Assembly (NCBI RefSeq): GCF_036038375.1
Contig: NZ_CP107935.1
Coordinates: 5,952,001-6,016,000 of the forward strand
Direction: 5' to 3'
Source of the DNA: Streptomyces sp. NBC_00414
Lineage (GTDB): Bacteria; Actinomycetota; Actinomycetes; Streptomycetales; Streptomycetaceae
Length of the DNA: 64,000 nucleotides
The translations under genes and the position numbers were made by a program. The notes under the pieces were generated by a model. It made no database searches, was not told the origin of the DNA, and worked only from the letters and a program-made list of their open reading frames with translations. Shown here in pieces: positions 44,375 through 55,024 of this stretch (position 1 is the stretch's first letter; the number at the start of each line of letters is the position of its first letter).

Positions 44375-45768
44375 CCCCGGACCTCACCGCGCCGGTGTAC
44401 CTGGCCGCGGAGGACCTCTCCGTGTTCGGTCGCGACGTCTGGTGGCTGGTCGTCATCAAGGCGGTCTTCTGCTTCGCCTTCCTGATGATCACCGTGCTCT
44501 TCTCCATCGTGTGGGAGCGCAAGGTCGTCGCCTGGATGCAGCTGCGCATCGGCCCCAACCGGCACGGCCCCTGGGGCATGCTCCAGTCGCTCGCCGACGG
44601 CATCAAGCTGATGCTCAAGGAAGACCTGATCGTCAAGCGCGCGGACAAGGTCGTCTACATCCTCGCGCCGATCATCGCGGCGATCCCGGCCTTCATGGCG
44701 ATCGCGGTGATCCCCTTCGGGCCGGCCGACAACCAGATCTCGATCTTCGGCCAGCGCACCACGATGCAGCTCACCGACCTGCCGATCGCGATGCTCTACA
44801 TCCTCGCGGTCGCCTCGGTCGGCATCTACGGCATCGTCCTCGCGGGCTGGTCCTCCGGGTCCACGTATCCGCTGCTCGGCGGTCTGCGCTCGTGCGCGCA
44901 GATGATCTCGTACGAGATCGCCATGGGCGCCGCGTTCGCTTCGGTGTTCCTGTACTCCGGCTCGATGTCGACCTCGGAGATCGTCGCCCAGCAGCAGGAC
45001 CGCTGGTACATCATCCTGCTGCCGGTGTCGTTCCTGATCTACATCGTGACGATGGTCGGCGAGACCAACCGCGCCCCCTTCGACATGCCGGAGTCCGAGG
45101 GCGACCTGGTCGGCGGCTTCAACACCGAGTACTCGTCCATCAAGTTCGCGCTGTTCATGCTCGCCGAGTACGTGAACATGGTGACCGTCTCCGCGGTCTC
45201 CGTGACGCTCTTCCTGGGCGGCTGGCGGGCTCCCTGGCCGATCAGCACCTTCTGGGAGGGCGCCAACCACGGCTGGTGGCCGATGCTGTGGTTCGTCATC
45301 AAGGTGCAGCTGCTGCTGTTCTTCTTCATCTGGCTGCGCGGCACGCTGCCCCGCGTGCGCTACGACCAGCTGATGAAGCTCGGCTGGAAGGTCCTGATCC
45401 CGGTCTCCGTGGTCTGGCTGATGCTGGTCGCGACCGTGCGGACCCTGCGGAACGAGAACTACGACTTCGCCGACATCGCCCTGTACGTGGGCGGCGGCGT
45501 CCTCGTCCTGCTGCTGCTCTCGTTCATCGTCGACATGTTCCGCGAACGCAAGGACGCCGAGAGCGCCCGGGAGGCGCCGGACGAACCCGTCGCCTTCGAC
45601 CCGATGGCGGGCGGATATCCCGTGCCGCCGCTGCCGGGACAGGAGCTGCCGCCGGTGCCCCGGCGCCGCCCGCGCCGGGAGCGGGAGTTGATTGTCAGTG
45701 GTGGCGTGAATACTGACAGTGACGGATCCGATGGAACTCGTGACGGAAAGGAGGCGTCCGATGGCTGA
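44371..45768 (+). CDS. nuoH: NADH-quinone oxidoreductase subunit H
   Basis: 465 residues. Eight membrane helices, motif ETNRAPFDMPESEGDLVGGF near residue 230, which lines the quinone tunnel. The last about 70 residues are a Pro/Arg/Asp-rich cytoplasmic tail not found in the E. coli subunit. Overlaps nuoI by 8 bases. Confidence 0.96.
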   Translation: MTPDLTAPVYLAAEDLSVFGRDVWWLVVIKAVFCFAFLMITVLFSIVWERKVVAWMQLRIGPNRHGPWGMLQSLADGIKLMLKEDLIVKRADKVVYILAPIIAAIPAFMAIAVIPFGPADNQISIFGQRTTMQLTDLPIAMLYILAVASVGIYGIVLAGWSSGSTYPLLGGLRSCAQMISYEIAMGAAFASVFLYSGSMSTSEIVAQQQDRWYIILLPVSFLIYIVTMVGETNRAPFDMPESEGDLVGGFNTEYSSIKFALFMLAEYVNMVTVSAVSVTLFLGGWRAPWPISTFWEGANHGWWPMLWFVIKVQLLLFFFIWLRGTLPRVRYDQLMKLGWKVLIPVSVVWLMLVATVRTLRNENYDFADIALYVGGGVLVLLLLSFIVDMFRERKDAESAREAPDEPVAFDPMAGGYPVPPLPGQELPPVPRRRPRRERELIVSGGVNTDSDGSDGTRDGKEASDG

Positions 45769-46402
45769 TGAGCAGAAGGAGACCAAATCCGGTTTCCAGA
45801 ATCCCGTCGCAGGCTTCGGCGTGACCTTCAAGGCCATGTTCAAGAAGCGGCTGACCGAGCAGTATCCGGAACAGCAGAAGACCACCGCACCGCGCTTCCA
45901 CGGCCGGCACCAGCTCAACCGGCATCCGGACGGCCTGGAGAAGTGCGTCGGCTGCGAGCTGTGCGCCTGGGCGTGTCCCGCCGACGCCATCTACGTGGAG
46001 GGCGCGGACAACACCGAGGAGGAGCGCTACTCCCCGGGCGAGCGGTACGGGCGCGTCTACCAGATCAACTACGCCCGCTGCATCCTGTGCGGCCTGTGCA
46101 TCGAGGCGTGCCCCACGCGCGCGCTGACGATGACCAACGAGTTCGAGCTGGCCGACAGCAGCCGCGCCAACCTCATCTACACCAAGGAGCAGCTGCTCGC
46201 CGGCCTGGAGGAGGGCATGGTCGAGTCGCCGCACTCGATCTTCCCGGGCATGGACGAGCAGGACTACTACCAGGGGCTGGTCACCGAGGCCGCGCCCGGT
46301 ACGAAGCCGCAGGTCGCCGTCTCCAAGGGCGAGGTGCCGCAGGAGGCCGCGTCGACCTTCGGCGAGGACGAGCCGGCGTCGGAGCGGGTGATCGGCCGAT
46401 GA
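45761..46402 (+). CDS. nuoI: NADH-quinone oxidoreductase subunit I
   Basis: 213 residues from ATG 45761, with AAGGAGG upstream. Two 4Fe-4S motifs CVGCELCAWACP and CILCGLCIEACP bind clusters N6a and N6b, linking NuoG to NuoB. The C-terminal about 65 residues extend beyond the short proteobacterial subunit. Confidence 0.96.
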   Translation: MADEQKETKSGFQNPVAGFGVTFKAMFKKRLTEQYPEQQKTTAPRFHGRHQLNRHPDGLEKCVGCELCAWACPADAIYVEGADNTEEERYSPGERYGRVYQINYARCILCGLCIEACPTRALTMTNEFELADSSRANLIYTKEQLLAGLEEGMVESPHSIFPGMDEQDYYQGLVTEAAPGTKPQVAVSKGEVPQEAASTFGEDEPASERVIGR

Positions 46403-47265
46403 CCGCGCAACTCGCCGCCCACTCCGGCTCCCTGGCGGCCGATGCCGCCACCTCCCTGGCGGCCTACTCGACCTCCACCGGCGAGGCATTCCAGTTCTGG
46501 ATCCTCGGCACCGTCGCCGTGATCGGCGCCCTGTGCACCGTCTTCATGAAGAAGTCCGTGCACAGCGCGCTCTGCCTCGCCGGAACCATGATCATCCTGG
46601 CGGTGTTCTACCTCGCCAACGGTGCCTACTTCCTGGGCATCGTGCAGGTCGTCGTCTACACCGGCGCGATCATGATGCTGTTCCTCTTCGTGGTCATGCT
46701 CGTCGGTGTCACCGCGGCGGACTCCCTGAAGGAGACCATCAAGGGCCAGCGCTGGCTGGCCCTCCTGTGCGGGCTCGGCTTCGGGATCCTGCTGTGCGCG
46801 GGCATCGGCAACGCGTCGCTGAACGAGTTCGAGGGCCTGGCCCAGGCCAACGCCGGCGGCAACGTGGAGGGCCTCGCCGCCCTCATCTTCACGAAGTACG
46901 TCTTCGCCTTCGAGATCACCGGCGCCCTGCTCATCACGGCCGCCGTCGGCGCCATGGTGCTCACCCACCGGGAGCGCACCGAGCGGGCCAAGACCCAGCG
47001 CGAGCTGGCCGGTGAGCGCGTACGGGCGAACAAGCAGCTTCCGCCGCTGCCCGCCCCCGGCGTCTACGCCCGGCACAACGCGGTGGACATCGCCGGTCTC
47101 CTCCCGGACGGCACCCCGTCCGAACTGACCGTCATCAGCACGCTCCGCGAGCGCGGTCAGATCCGCGACGTGTCGGACGAGGCCATCAAGGACCTGAAGG
47201 CCCTTGAACAGCGTTCCGGGGAGCGGCTCGGCCGCGAAGGCCGCGCAGAGGAGGCCGCGAAGTGA
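46399..47265 (+). CDS. nuoJ: NADH-quinone oxidoreductase subunit J
   Basis: 288 residues from ATG 46399. Five membrane helices, with VVYTGAIMMLFLFVVML near residue 85 as the typical pi-bulge helix. A long charged C-terminal tail follows, as is common in actinobacteria; E. coli NuoJ is 184 residues. Overlaps nuoK by 4 bases. Confidence 0.95.
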   Translation: MTAQLAAHSGSLAADAATSLAAYSTSTGEAFQFWILGTVAVIGALCTVFMKKSVHSALCLAGTMIILAVFYLANGAYFLGIVQVVVYTGAIMMLFLFVVMLVGVTAADSLKETIKGQRWLALLCGLGFGILLCAGIGNASLNEFEGLAQANAGGNVEGLAALIFTKYVFAFEITGALLITAAVGAMVLTHRERTERAKTQRELAGERVRANKQLPPLPAPGVYARHNAVDIAGLLPDGTPSELTVISTLRERGQIRDVSDEAIKDLKALEQRSGERLGREGRAEEAAK

Positions 47266-47561
47266 ATCCCGTCAACTACCTCTACCTCGCCGCCGTGTTG
47301 TTCACGATCGGCGCCTCGGGTGTCCTGATCAGGCGGAACGCGATCGTGGTGTTCATGTGCATCGAGCTGATGCTCAACGCCTGCAACCTCGCGTTCGTCG
47401 CCTTCTCCCGTATGCACGGCAATCTCGACGGCCAGATCATCGCCTTCTTCACGATGGTCGTCGCCGCCGCGGAGGTCGTGGTCGGGCTCGCGATCATCGT
47501 GTCGCTGTTCCGTTCCCGCCACTCGGCCTCGGTCGACGACGCCAGCCTGATGAAGCTGTAA
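47262..47561 (+). CDS. nuoK: NADH-quinone oxidoreductase subunit K
   Basis: 99 residues from GTG 47262. Three membrane helices with the conserved CIELMLNACNLAFV (Glu in helix 2) and AAAEVVVGLAIIV (Glu in helix 3), both proton-path residues. Confidence 0.96.
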   Translation: MNPVNYLYLAAVLFTIGASGVLIRRNAIVVFMCIELMLNACNLAFVAFSRMHGNLDGQIIAFFTMVVAAAEVVVGLAIIVSLFRSRHSASVDDASLMKL

Positions 47562-47575
47562 GGGGTCGCTGAATC

Positions 47576-49471
47576 GTGGAGAATCTGATTGCGCTGCTGG
47601 TGGCAGCGCCTCTGCTCGGAGCGGCCGTACTGCTGTGCGGCGGCAGACGGCTCGATGCCGTCGGCCACTGGATCGGCACGGTCCTCGCGTCCGCCTCCTT
47701 CGTGATCGGCGCGGTCCTCTTCGCCGACATGCTGGGCAAGGACGAGGAGCACCGGGCCCTCGCCCAGCACCTGTTCAGCTGGATCCCCGTCGAGGGCTTC
47801 CAGGCGGACATCGCCTTCCAGCTCGACCAGCTGTCGATGACGTTCGTGCTGCTGATCACCGGCGTCGGCTCGCTCATCCACGTGTACTCGATCGGGTACA
47901 TGGAGCACGACGAGCGCCGCCGCCGCTTCTTCGGCTATCTGAACCTGTTCCTCGCGGCGATGCTGCTGCTCGTCCTCGCCGACAACTACCTGCTCCTGTA
48001 CGTCGGCTGGGAGGGCGTGGGCCTCGCCTCCTACCTGCTCATCGGCTTCTGGCAGCACAAGCCCAGCGCCGCCACCGCCGCGAAGAAGGCCTTCCTGGTC
48101 AACCGCGTCGGCGACATGGGCCTGTCGATCGCCATCATGCTGATGTTCACCACCTTCGGGACCTTCGCCTTCGGGCCGGTCCTGGAGGCCACCGGTGAGA
48201 CCGGCGAGGGCAAGCTCACCGCCATCGGGCTGATGCTGCTGCTCGCCGCCTGCGGCAAGTCCGCCCAGGTGCCGCTGCAGTCCTGGCTCGGCGACGCGAT
48301 GGAGGGCCCGACCCCGGTCTCGGCCCTCATCCACGCCGCGACCATGGTGACCGCGGGTGTGTACCTGATCGTCCGCTCCGGGGAGATCTTCAACGCCGCG
48401 CCGGACGCCCAGCTGGTGACCACCGTCGTCGGAGCGGTCACGCTCCTCTTCGGTGCGATCGTCGGTTGCGCCAAGGACGACATCAAGAAGGCCCTCGCCG
48501 GTTCGACGATGTCGCAGATCGGCTACATGATCCTCGCGGCGGGCCTCGGCCCCATCGGCTACGTCTTCGCGATCATGCACCTGGTGACGCACGGCTTCTT
48601 CAAGGCCGGGCTCTTCCTCGGCGCCGGTTCGGTCATGCACGGCATGAACGACGAGGTCGACATGCGGAAGTACGGCGGTCTGCGCAAGCACATGCCGGTC
48701 ACCTTCGTGACGTTCGGCCTCGGCTACCTCGCCATCATCGGCTTCCCCGGCCTGTCCGGCTTCTTCTCCAAGGACAAGATCATCGAGGCCGCCTTCGCCA
48801 AGGGCGGCACCGAGGGCTGGATCCTCGGAAGCGTGGCCCTGCTGGGCGCGGCCATCACCGCGTTCTACATGACGCGCGTGATGCTGATGACGTTCTTCGG
48901 TGAGAAGCGCTGGCAGCCCGACGAGAACGGCCACGAGCCGCACCCGCACGAGTCGCCGAAGTCCATGACGATCCCCATGATCGTGCTGGCCTTCGGATCG
49001 GTCTTCGCGGGCGGCTTCTTCGGCATCGGCGACCGTTTCCTGCACTGGCTGGAGCCCGTCACCGAGCACACGCACGGACACCCGCCGATCGGCGCGACGA
49101 CCGTCACGCTCTCCACGATGGTCGTGCTCGTCATCGGCGTCGGCCTCGCCTACCTCCAGTACGGGCGCCGTCCGGTCCCGGTCGTCGCCCCGCGCGGCTC
49201 CCTGCTCACCCGGGCCGCCCGCCGCGACCTCCTTCAGGACGACTTCAACCACGTCGTCCTGGTGCGCGGCGGCGAGCACCTCACGCGGTCCCTGGTGTAC
49301 GTCGACCACACCCTGGTCGACGGCGTCGTCAACGGCACGGCGGCCTCGATGGGCGGTCTCTCCGGACGGCTCCGCAAGCTGCAGAACGGCTACGCGCGCT
49401 CGTACGCCGTCTCGATGTTCGGCGGTGCGGCGATCCTCATCGCCGCGACCCTGCTGATGAGGGCGGTCTGA
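47576..49471 (+). CDS. nuoL: NADH-quinone oxidoreductase subunit L
   Basis: 631 residues, GTG 47576, with AAGGGG upstream. Antiporter-like pump subunit with about 14-16 helices, then the lateral helix region. Motifs include LVGWEGVG-like YVGWEGVGLASYLLIGFW near residue 142 and the HAATMVTAGVYL helix near residue 255. Confidence 0.96.
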   Translation: MENLIALLVAAPLLGAAVLLCGGRRLDAVGHWIGTVLASASFVIGAVLFADMLGKDEEHRALAQHLFSWIPVEGFQADIAFQLDQLSMTFVLLITGVGSLIHVYSIGYMEHDERRRRFFGYLNLFLAAMLLLVLADNYLLLYVGWEGVGLASYLLIGFWQHKPSAATAAKKAFLVNRVGDMGLSIAIMLMFTTFGTFAFGPVLEATGETGEGKLTAIGLMLLLAACGKSAQVPLQSWLGDAMEGPTPVSALIHAATMVTAGVYLIVRSGEIFNAAPDAQLVTTVVGAVTLLFGAIVGCAKDDIKKALAGSTMSQIGYMILAAGLGPIGYVFAIMHLVTHGFFKAGLFLGAGSVMHGMNDEVDMRKYGGLRKHMPVTFVTFGLGYLAIIGFPGLSGFFSKDKIIEAAFAKGGTEGWILGSVALLGAAITAFYMTRVMLMTFFGEKRWQPDENGHEPHPHESPKSMTIPMIVLAFGSVFAGGFFGIGDRFLHWLEPVTEHTHGHPPIGATTVTLSTMVVLVIGVGLAYLQYGRRPVPVVAPRGSLLTRAARRDLLQDDFNHVVLVRGGEHLTRSLVYVDHTLVDGVVNGTAASMGGLSGRLRKLQNGYARSYAVSMFGGAAILIAATLLMRAV

Positions 49472-49476
49472 TACCG

Positions 49477-51048
49477 ATGTCCTTTCCTCTGCTGACAGCG
49501 ACGGCGGCCCTCCCGGCGATCGGGGCTATCGCCACGGCCGCCGTGCCGGCCGCCCGCCGCTCCGCCGCCAAGTGGCTGGCGCTGCTCGTCTCGCTCGCCA
49601 CCCTGGCCCTCGCCGTCGTCGTCCTGGTCCGCTTCGACCCCGACGGCGACCGCTACCAGCTCACCGAATCGCACTCCTGGATCAAGGACTTCGGGGTGCG
49701 GTACGAGCTGGGCGTGGACGGCATCGCGGTCGCGCTGATCGCGCTGACCGCCCTGCTCATCCCGTTCGTGATCCTCGCGGGCTGGCACGACGCCGACCCG
49801 CTGGAGACCCACAGCAGCCGCTGGCGGCCGACCCAGGGCTTCTTCGCCCTGATCCTCGGCGTCGAGGCGATGGTGATCATCTCCTTCGAGGCCACCGACG
49901 TCTTCCTCTTCTACATCTTCTTCGAAGCCATGCTCATCCCGATGTACTTCCTCATCGGCGGCTTCGGGGACCGCGCCCACGCGGGCTCGGACGAACACGC
50001 GGCGGCACAGCGCTCGTACGCCGCCGTGAAGTTCCTCCTCTACAACCTGGTCGGCGGCCTGATCATGCTGGCCGCCGTGATCGGCCTCTACGTGGTGGCG
50101 GGGAACTTCTCGCTCCAGGAGATCGCCGAGGCCCGGGCCAACGGCTCGCTGGACATGGCGACCAACACCGAGCGATGGCTGTTCCTGGGCTTCTTCTTCG
50201 CCTTCGCGGTGAAGGCGCCCCTGTGGCCGCTCCACACCTGGCTGCCCAACGCCATGGGGGAGGCCACCGCCCCGGTCGCCGTACTGATCACCGCGGTGGT
50301 CGACAAGGTCGGCACCTTCGCGATGCTCCGCTTCTGCCTCCAGCTCTTCCCGGAGGCCTCGAAGTGGGCGACGCCCGCGATCCTCGTCCTCGCCCTGATC
50401 AGCATCATCTACGGGGCGCTGCTCGCGGTCGGCCAGCGGGACATCAAGCGTCTGGTGGCGTACGCGTCGATCTCCCACTTCGGGTTCATCATCATGGGCA
50501 TCTTCGCGATGACCAGCCAGGGGCAGTCGGGCGCGACGCTCTACATGGTCAACCACGGGATCTCGACCGCCGCGCTGATGCTGGTGGCCGGCTTCCTGAT
50601 CTCGCGGCGCGGCTCGCGTCTGATCGCCGACTACGGAGGGGTGCAGAAAGTCGCCCCGGTGCTCGCGGGCACCTTCCTGATCGGCAGCCTGGCGACGCTG
50701 TCGCTGCCGGGACTCGCGCCGTTCGTGAGCGAGTTCCTGGTCCTGATCGGCACGTTCGCGCGCTACCCGGTGATCGGGATCATCGCCACCTTCGGCATCG
50801 TCCTCGCCGCGCTCTACACCCTCGTCCTCTATCAGCGGACGATGACGGGCCCGGTGAAGCCGGAGGTCTCGGCCATGCCCGACCTCAAGGTGCGGGAGCT
50901 CCTGGTGGTCACCCCGCTGATCGCCCTGCTGATCTTCCTCGGCGTCTACCCGAAGCCCCTCACCGACATCGTCAACCCGGCGGTCAAACAGACCATGTCC
51001 GACGTACACAAGAAGGACCCCAAGCCTGAGGTGGAGGCCGCCAAGTGA
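49477..51048 (+). CDS. nuoM: NADH-quinone oxidoreductase subunit M
   Basis: 523 residues, ATG 49477, 5 bases after nuoL. Antiporter-like proton pump; FYIFFEAMLIPMYFLIG holds the key Glu, and KAPLWPLHTWLPNAMGEA follows. Confidence 0.96.
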   Translation: MSFPLLTATAALPAIGAIATAAVPAARRSAAKWLALLVSLATLALAVVVLVRFDPDGDRYQLTESHSWIKDFGVRYELGVDGIAVALIALTALLIPFVILAGWHDADPLETHSSRWRPTQGFFALILGVEAMVIISFEATDVFLFYIFFEAMLIPMYFLIGGFGDRAHAGSDEHAAAQRSYAAVKFLLYNLVGGLIMLAAVIGLYVVAGNFSLQEIAEARANGSLDMATNTERWLFLGFFFAFAVKAPLWPLHTWLPNAMGEATAPVAVLITAVVDKVGTFAMLRFCLQLFPEASKWATPAILVLALISIIYGALLAVGQRDIKRLVAYASISHFGFIIMGIFAMTSQGQSGATLYMVNHGISTAALMLVAGFLISRRGSRLIADYGGVQKVAPVLAGTFLIGSLATLSLPGLAPFVSEFLVLIGTFARYPVIGIIATFGIVLAALYTLVLYQRTMTGPVKPEVSAMPDLKVRELLVVTPLIALLIFLGVYPKPLTDIVNPAVKQTMSDVHKKDPKPEVEAAK

Positions 51049-52694
51049 GCGCAACAGCCGTCCACAGCCTGTGGACAACGGCGGCCGATCCGATCCAGAA
51101 GATCGACGCGCCGAACATCGAGTACGGGCAGCTGTCGCCCACCCTGATCGTCATCGGAGCGGCCGTCGTCGGAATCCTGGTCGAGGCGTTCGTGCCGCGC
51201 AGGTCCCGCTACTACGCGCAGATCTTCGTGTCCGTCGTCGCCCTCGCCGCCGCGTTCGCCGCGGTCGTCGGGCTCGCGGCGAGCGGATACGGCACCACCA
51301 AGGCCGGCATCGCCGCGATGGGCGCCGTCGCCGTCGACGGACCCGCGCTCTTCCTTCAGGGCATCATCCTGCTGGTAGGCGTACTGGGAGTGTTCACCTT
51401 CGCCGAGCGGCGCCTCGATCCCGTGGCGCACGGCAACCGCGTCGACTCGTTCGCCGCACAGGCCGCCTCCGTACCGGGCAGCGACAGCGAGAAGGCCGCC
51501 GTCAAGGCGGGCTTCACCACCACCGAGGTGTTCCCGCTGCTGCTCTTCGCCATCGGCGGCATGCTCGTCTTCCCGGCGGCGAACGACCTGCTGACGCTCT
51601 TCATCGCGCTGGAGGTCTTCTCGCTGCCGCTGTACCTGCTGTGCGCCGTGGCCCGCCGCAAGCGGATCATGTCGCAGGAGGCCGCGGTCAAGTACTTCCT
51701 GCTCGGCGCCTTCGCCTCCGCGTTCACCCTCTTCGGCATCGCCCTGCTCTACGGCTACGCCGGCTCCGTGTCGTACGCGACGATCGCCCAGGTCGTCGAC
51801 GGCACGGTCCAGTCGGTGAACCCGGCCCTCGCCGACACCATGGGCAACGACGCGCTGCTGCTCATCGGCGCCGCGATGGTCGTCATGGGCCTGCTGTTCA
51901 AGGTCGGCGCGGTGCCGTTCCACATGTGGACCCCGGACGTCTACCAGGGCGCGCCGACCCCGGTGACCGGCTTCATGGCCGCCGCGACCAAGGTGGCCGC
52001 CTTCGGCGCGCTGCTGAGGCTCCTGTACGTCGTCCTGCCGGGCCTGCGCTGGGACTGGCGGCCGGTGATGATGGGCGTTGCGGTCGTCACCATGCTGGGC
52101 GGCGCGATCGTCGCTATCACCCAGACCGACATCAAGCGGCTCCTCGCGTACTCGTCGATCGCGCACGCGGGATTCATCCTCGCGGGTGTCATCGCGACCA
52201 CGCCGGACGGTGTGTCGTCGGTGCTCTTCTACCTGGGCGCGTACTCGTTCGTGACGATCGGCGCGTTCGCGGTGGTCACCCTCGTCCGGGACGCGGGCGG
52301 CGAGGCCACGCACCTGTCCAAGTGGGCCGGACTCGGACGCAGGTCACCGCTGGTGGCGGCCGTGTTCGCGGTCTTCCTGCTGGCCTTCGCGGGCATCCCG
52401 CTGACCTCCGGCTTCGCGGGCAAGTTCGCCGTGTTCAAGGCGGCGGCCGAGGGCGGCGCGGGCGCGCTGGTCGTGGTCGGTGTCATCTCGTCGGCCATCG
52501 CGGCGTTCTTCTACATCCGAGTGATCGTGCTGATGTTCTTCAGCGAGCCCCGTCCCGACGGACCGACGGTCGCCGTGCCGTCACCCCTGACGATGACGGC
52601 GATCGCGGTGGGCGTGGCGGTCACGCTGGTGCTCGGTGTGGCACCGCAGTACTTCCTCGATCTGGCAGGACAGTCGGGCGTATTCGTCCGCTGA
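51045..52694 (+). CDS. nuoN: NADH-quinone oxidoreductase subunit N
   Basis: 549 residues, overlapping nuoM by 4 bases. Third antiporter-like pump; ALEVFSLPLYLLCAVARR and VGAVPFHMWTPDVYQGAP are typical. Last gene of the operon, followed by a strong palindrome. Confidence 0.96.
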   Translation: MSATAVHSLWTTAADPIQKIDAPNIEYGQLSPTLIVIGAAVVGILVEAFVPRRSRYYAQIFVSVVALAAAFAAVVGLAASGYGTTKAGIAAMGAVAVDGPALFLQGIILLVGVLGVFTFAERRLDPVAHGNRVDSFAAQAASVPGSDSEKAAVKAGFTTTEVFPLLLFAIGGMLVFPAANDLLTLFIALEVFSLPLYLLCAVARRKRIMSQEAAVKYFLLGAFASAFTLFGIALLYGYAGSVSYATIAQVVDGTVQSVNPALADTMGNDALLLIGAAMVVMGLLFKVGAVPFHMWTPDVYQGAPTPVTGFMAAATKVAAFGALLRLLYVVLPGLRWDWRPVMMGVAVVTMLGGAIVAITQTDIKRLLAYSSIAHAGFILAGVIATTPDGVSSVLFYLGAYSFVTIGAFAVVTLVRDAGGEATHLSKWAGLGRRSPLVAAVFAVFLLAFAGIPLTSGFAGKFAVFKAAAEGGAGALVVVGVISSAIAAFFYIRVIVLMFFSEPRPDGPTVAVPSPLTMTAIAVGVAVTLVLGVAPQYFLDLAGQSGVFVR

Positions 52695-52707
52695 GAACTC
52701 GGTGAGT

Positions 52708-52743
52708 CGTGGGCCCCGGTTCCGTACGGAACCGGGGCCCACG
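52708..52743. terminator. 36-base perfect palindrome after nuoN
   Basis: The arms CGTGGGCCCCGGTTCCGT and its complement give a stem of 18 pairs on paper, with GTAC at the centre, starting 13 bases after the nuoN stop. A GC-rich terminator without a T run, as is usual in Streptomyces. It separates nuo from recQ. Confidence 0.85.
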
Positions 52744-52876
52744 CCGTTTATCGGGACGGTCCGGCATGCGCGTTGCGCGGATACTCCGTCGCAGCCTGTG
52801 GATAACTCCGATGCTGTCGGTGCGGACCCCTATCGTGGACGCAGTGGTCGAGGCACGACGTACGGGGGACGGGACG

Positions 52877-54889
<2,013 letters not shown>

Positions 54890-54895
54890 GGGAGG

Positions 54896-54918
54896 CCCCG
54901 CCCCTAGGGGGCGCGGGG
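54896..54918. terminator. imperfect GC hairpin between convergent recQ and flavoprotein genes
   Basis: CCCCGCCCCT pairs with AGGGGGCGCGGGG with a three-base bulge. It overlaps the GCGCGGGGAACGGCGCG element and is a probable bidirectional terminator. Confidence 0.5.
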
Positions 54919-55002
54919 AACGGCGCGCTCGGCCCCGACGGACCCGCACCTGACACACGACCGCAACCCCCACCTCCTCCAGGGGCGCGGGGAACTGCGC
55001 GG
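54906..55002 (+). repeat. two copies of the GGGGCGCGGGGAACTGCGCG intergenic element
   Basis: Copies at 54906-54928 and 54981-55002 of an element that recurs in reverse orientation at 62323-62343 and in weaker form at 24563-24590. Common in Streptomyces intergenic regions; function unknown. Confidence 0.7.
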
Positions 55003-55024
55003 CCGGCCCCCACGCGCCCGCACG

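Noticed and set aside
52797..52805. TGTGGATAA (DnaA-box-like), with TGTGGACAA at 51070-51078
   Set aside because: Only two isolated boxes, one inside nuoN; no cluster or origin structure nearby.
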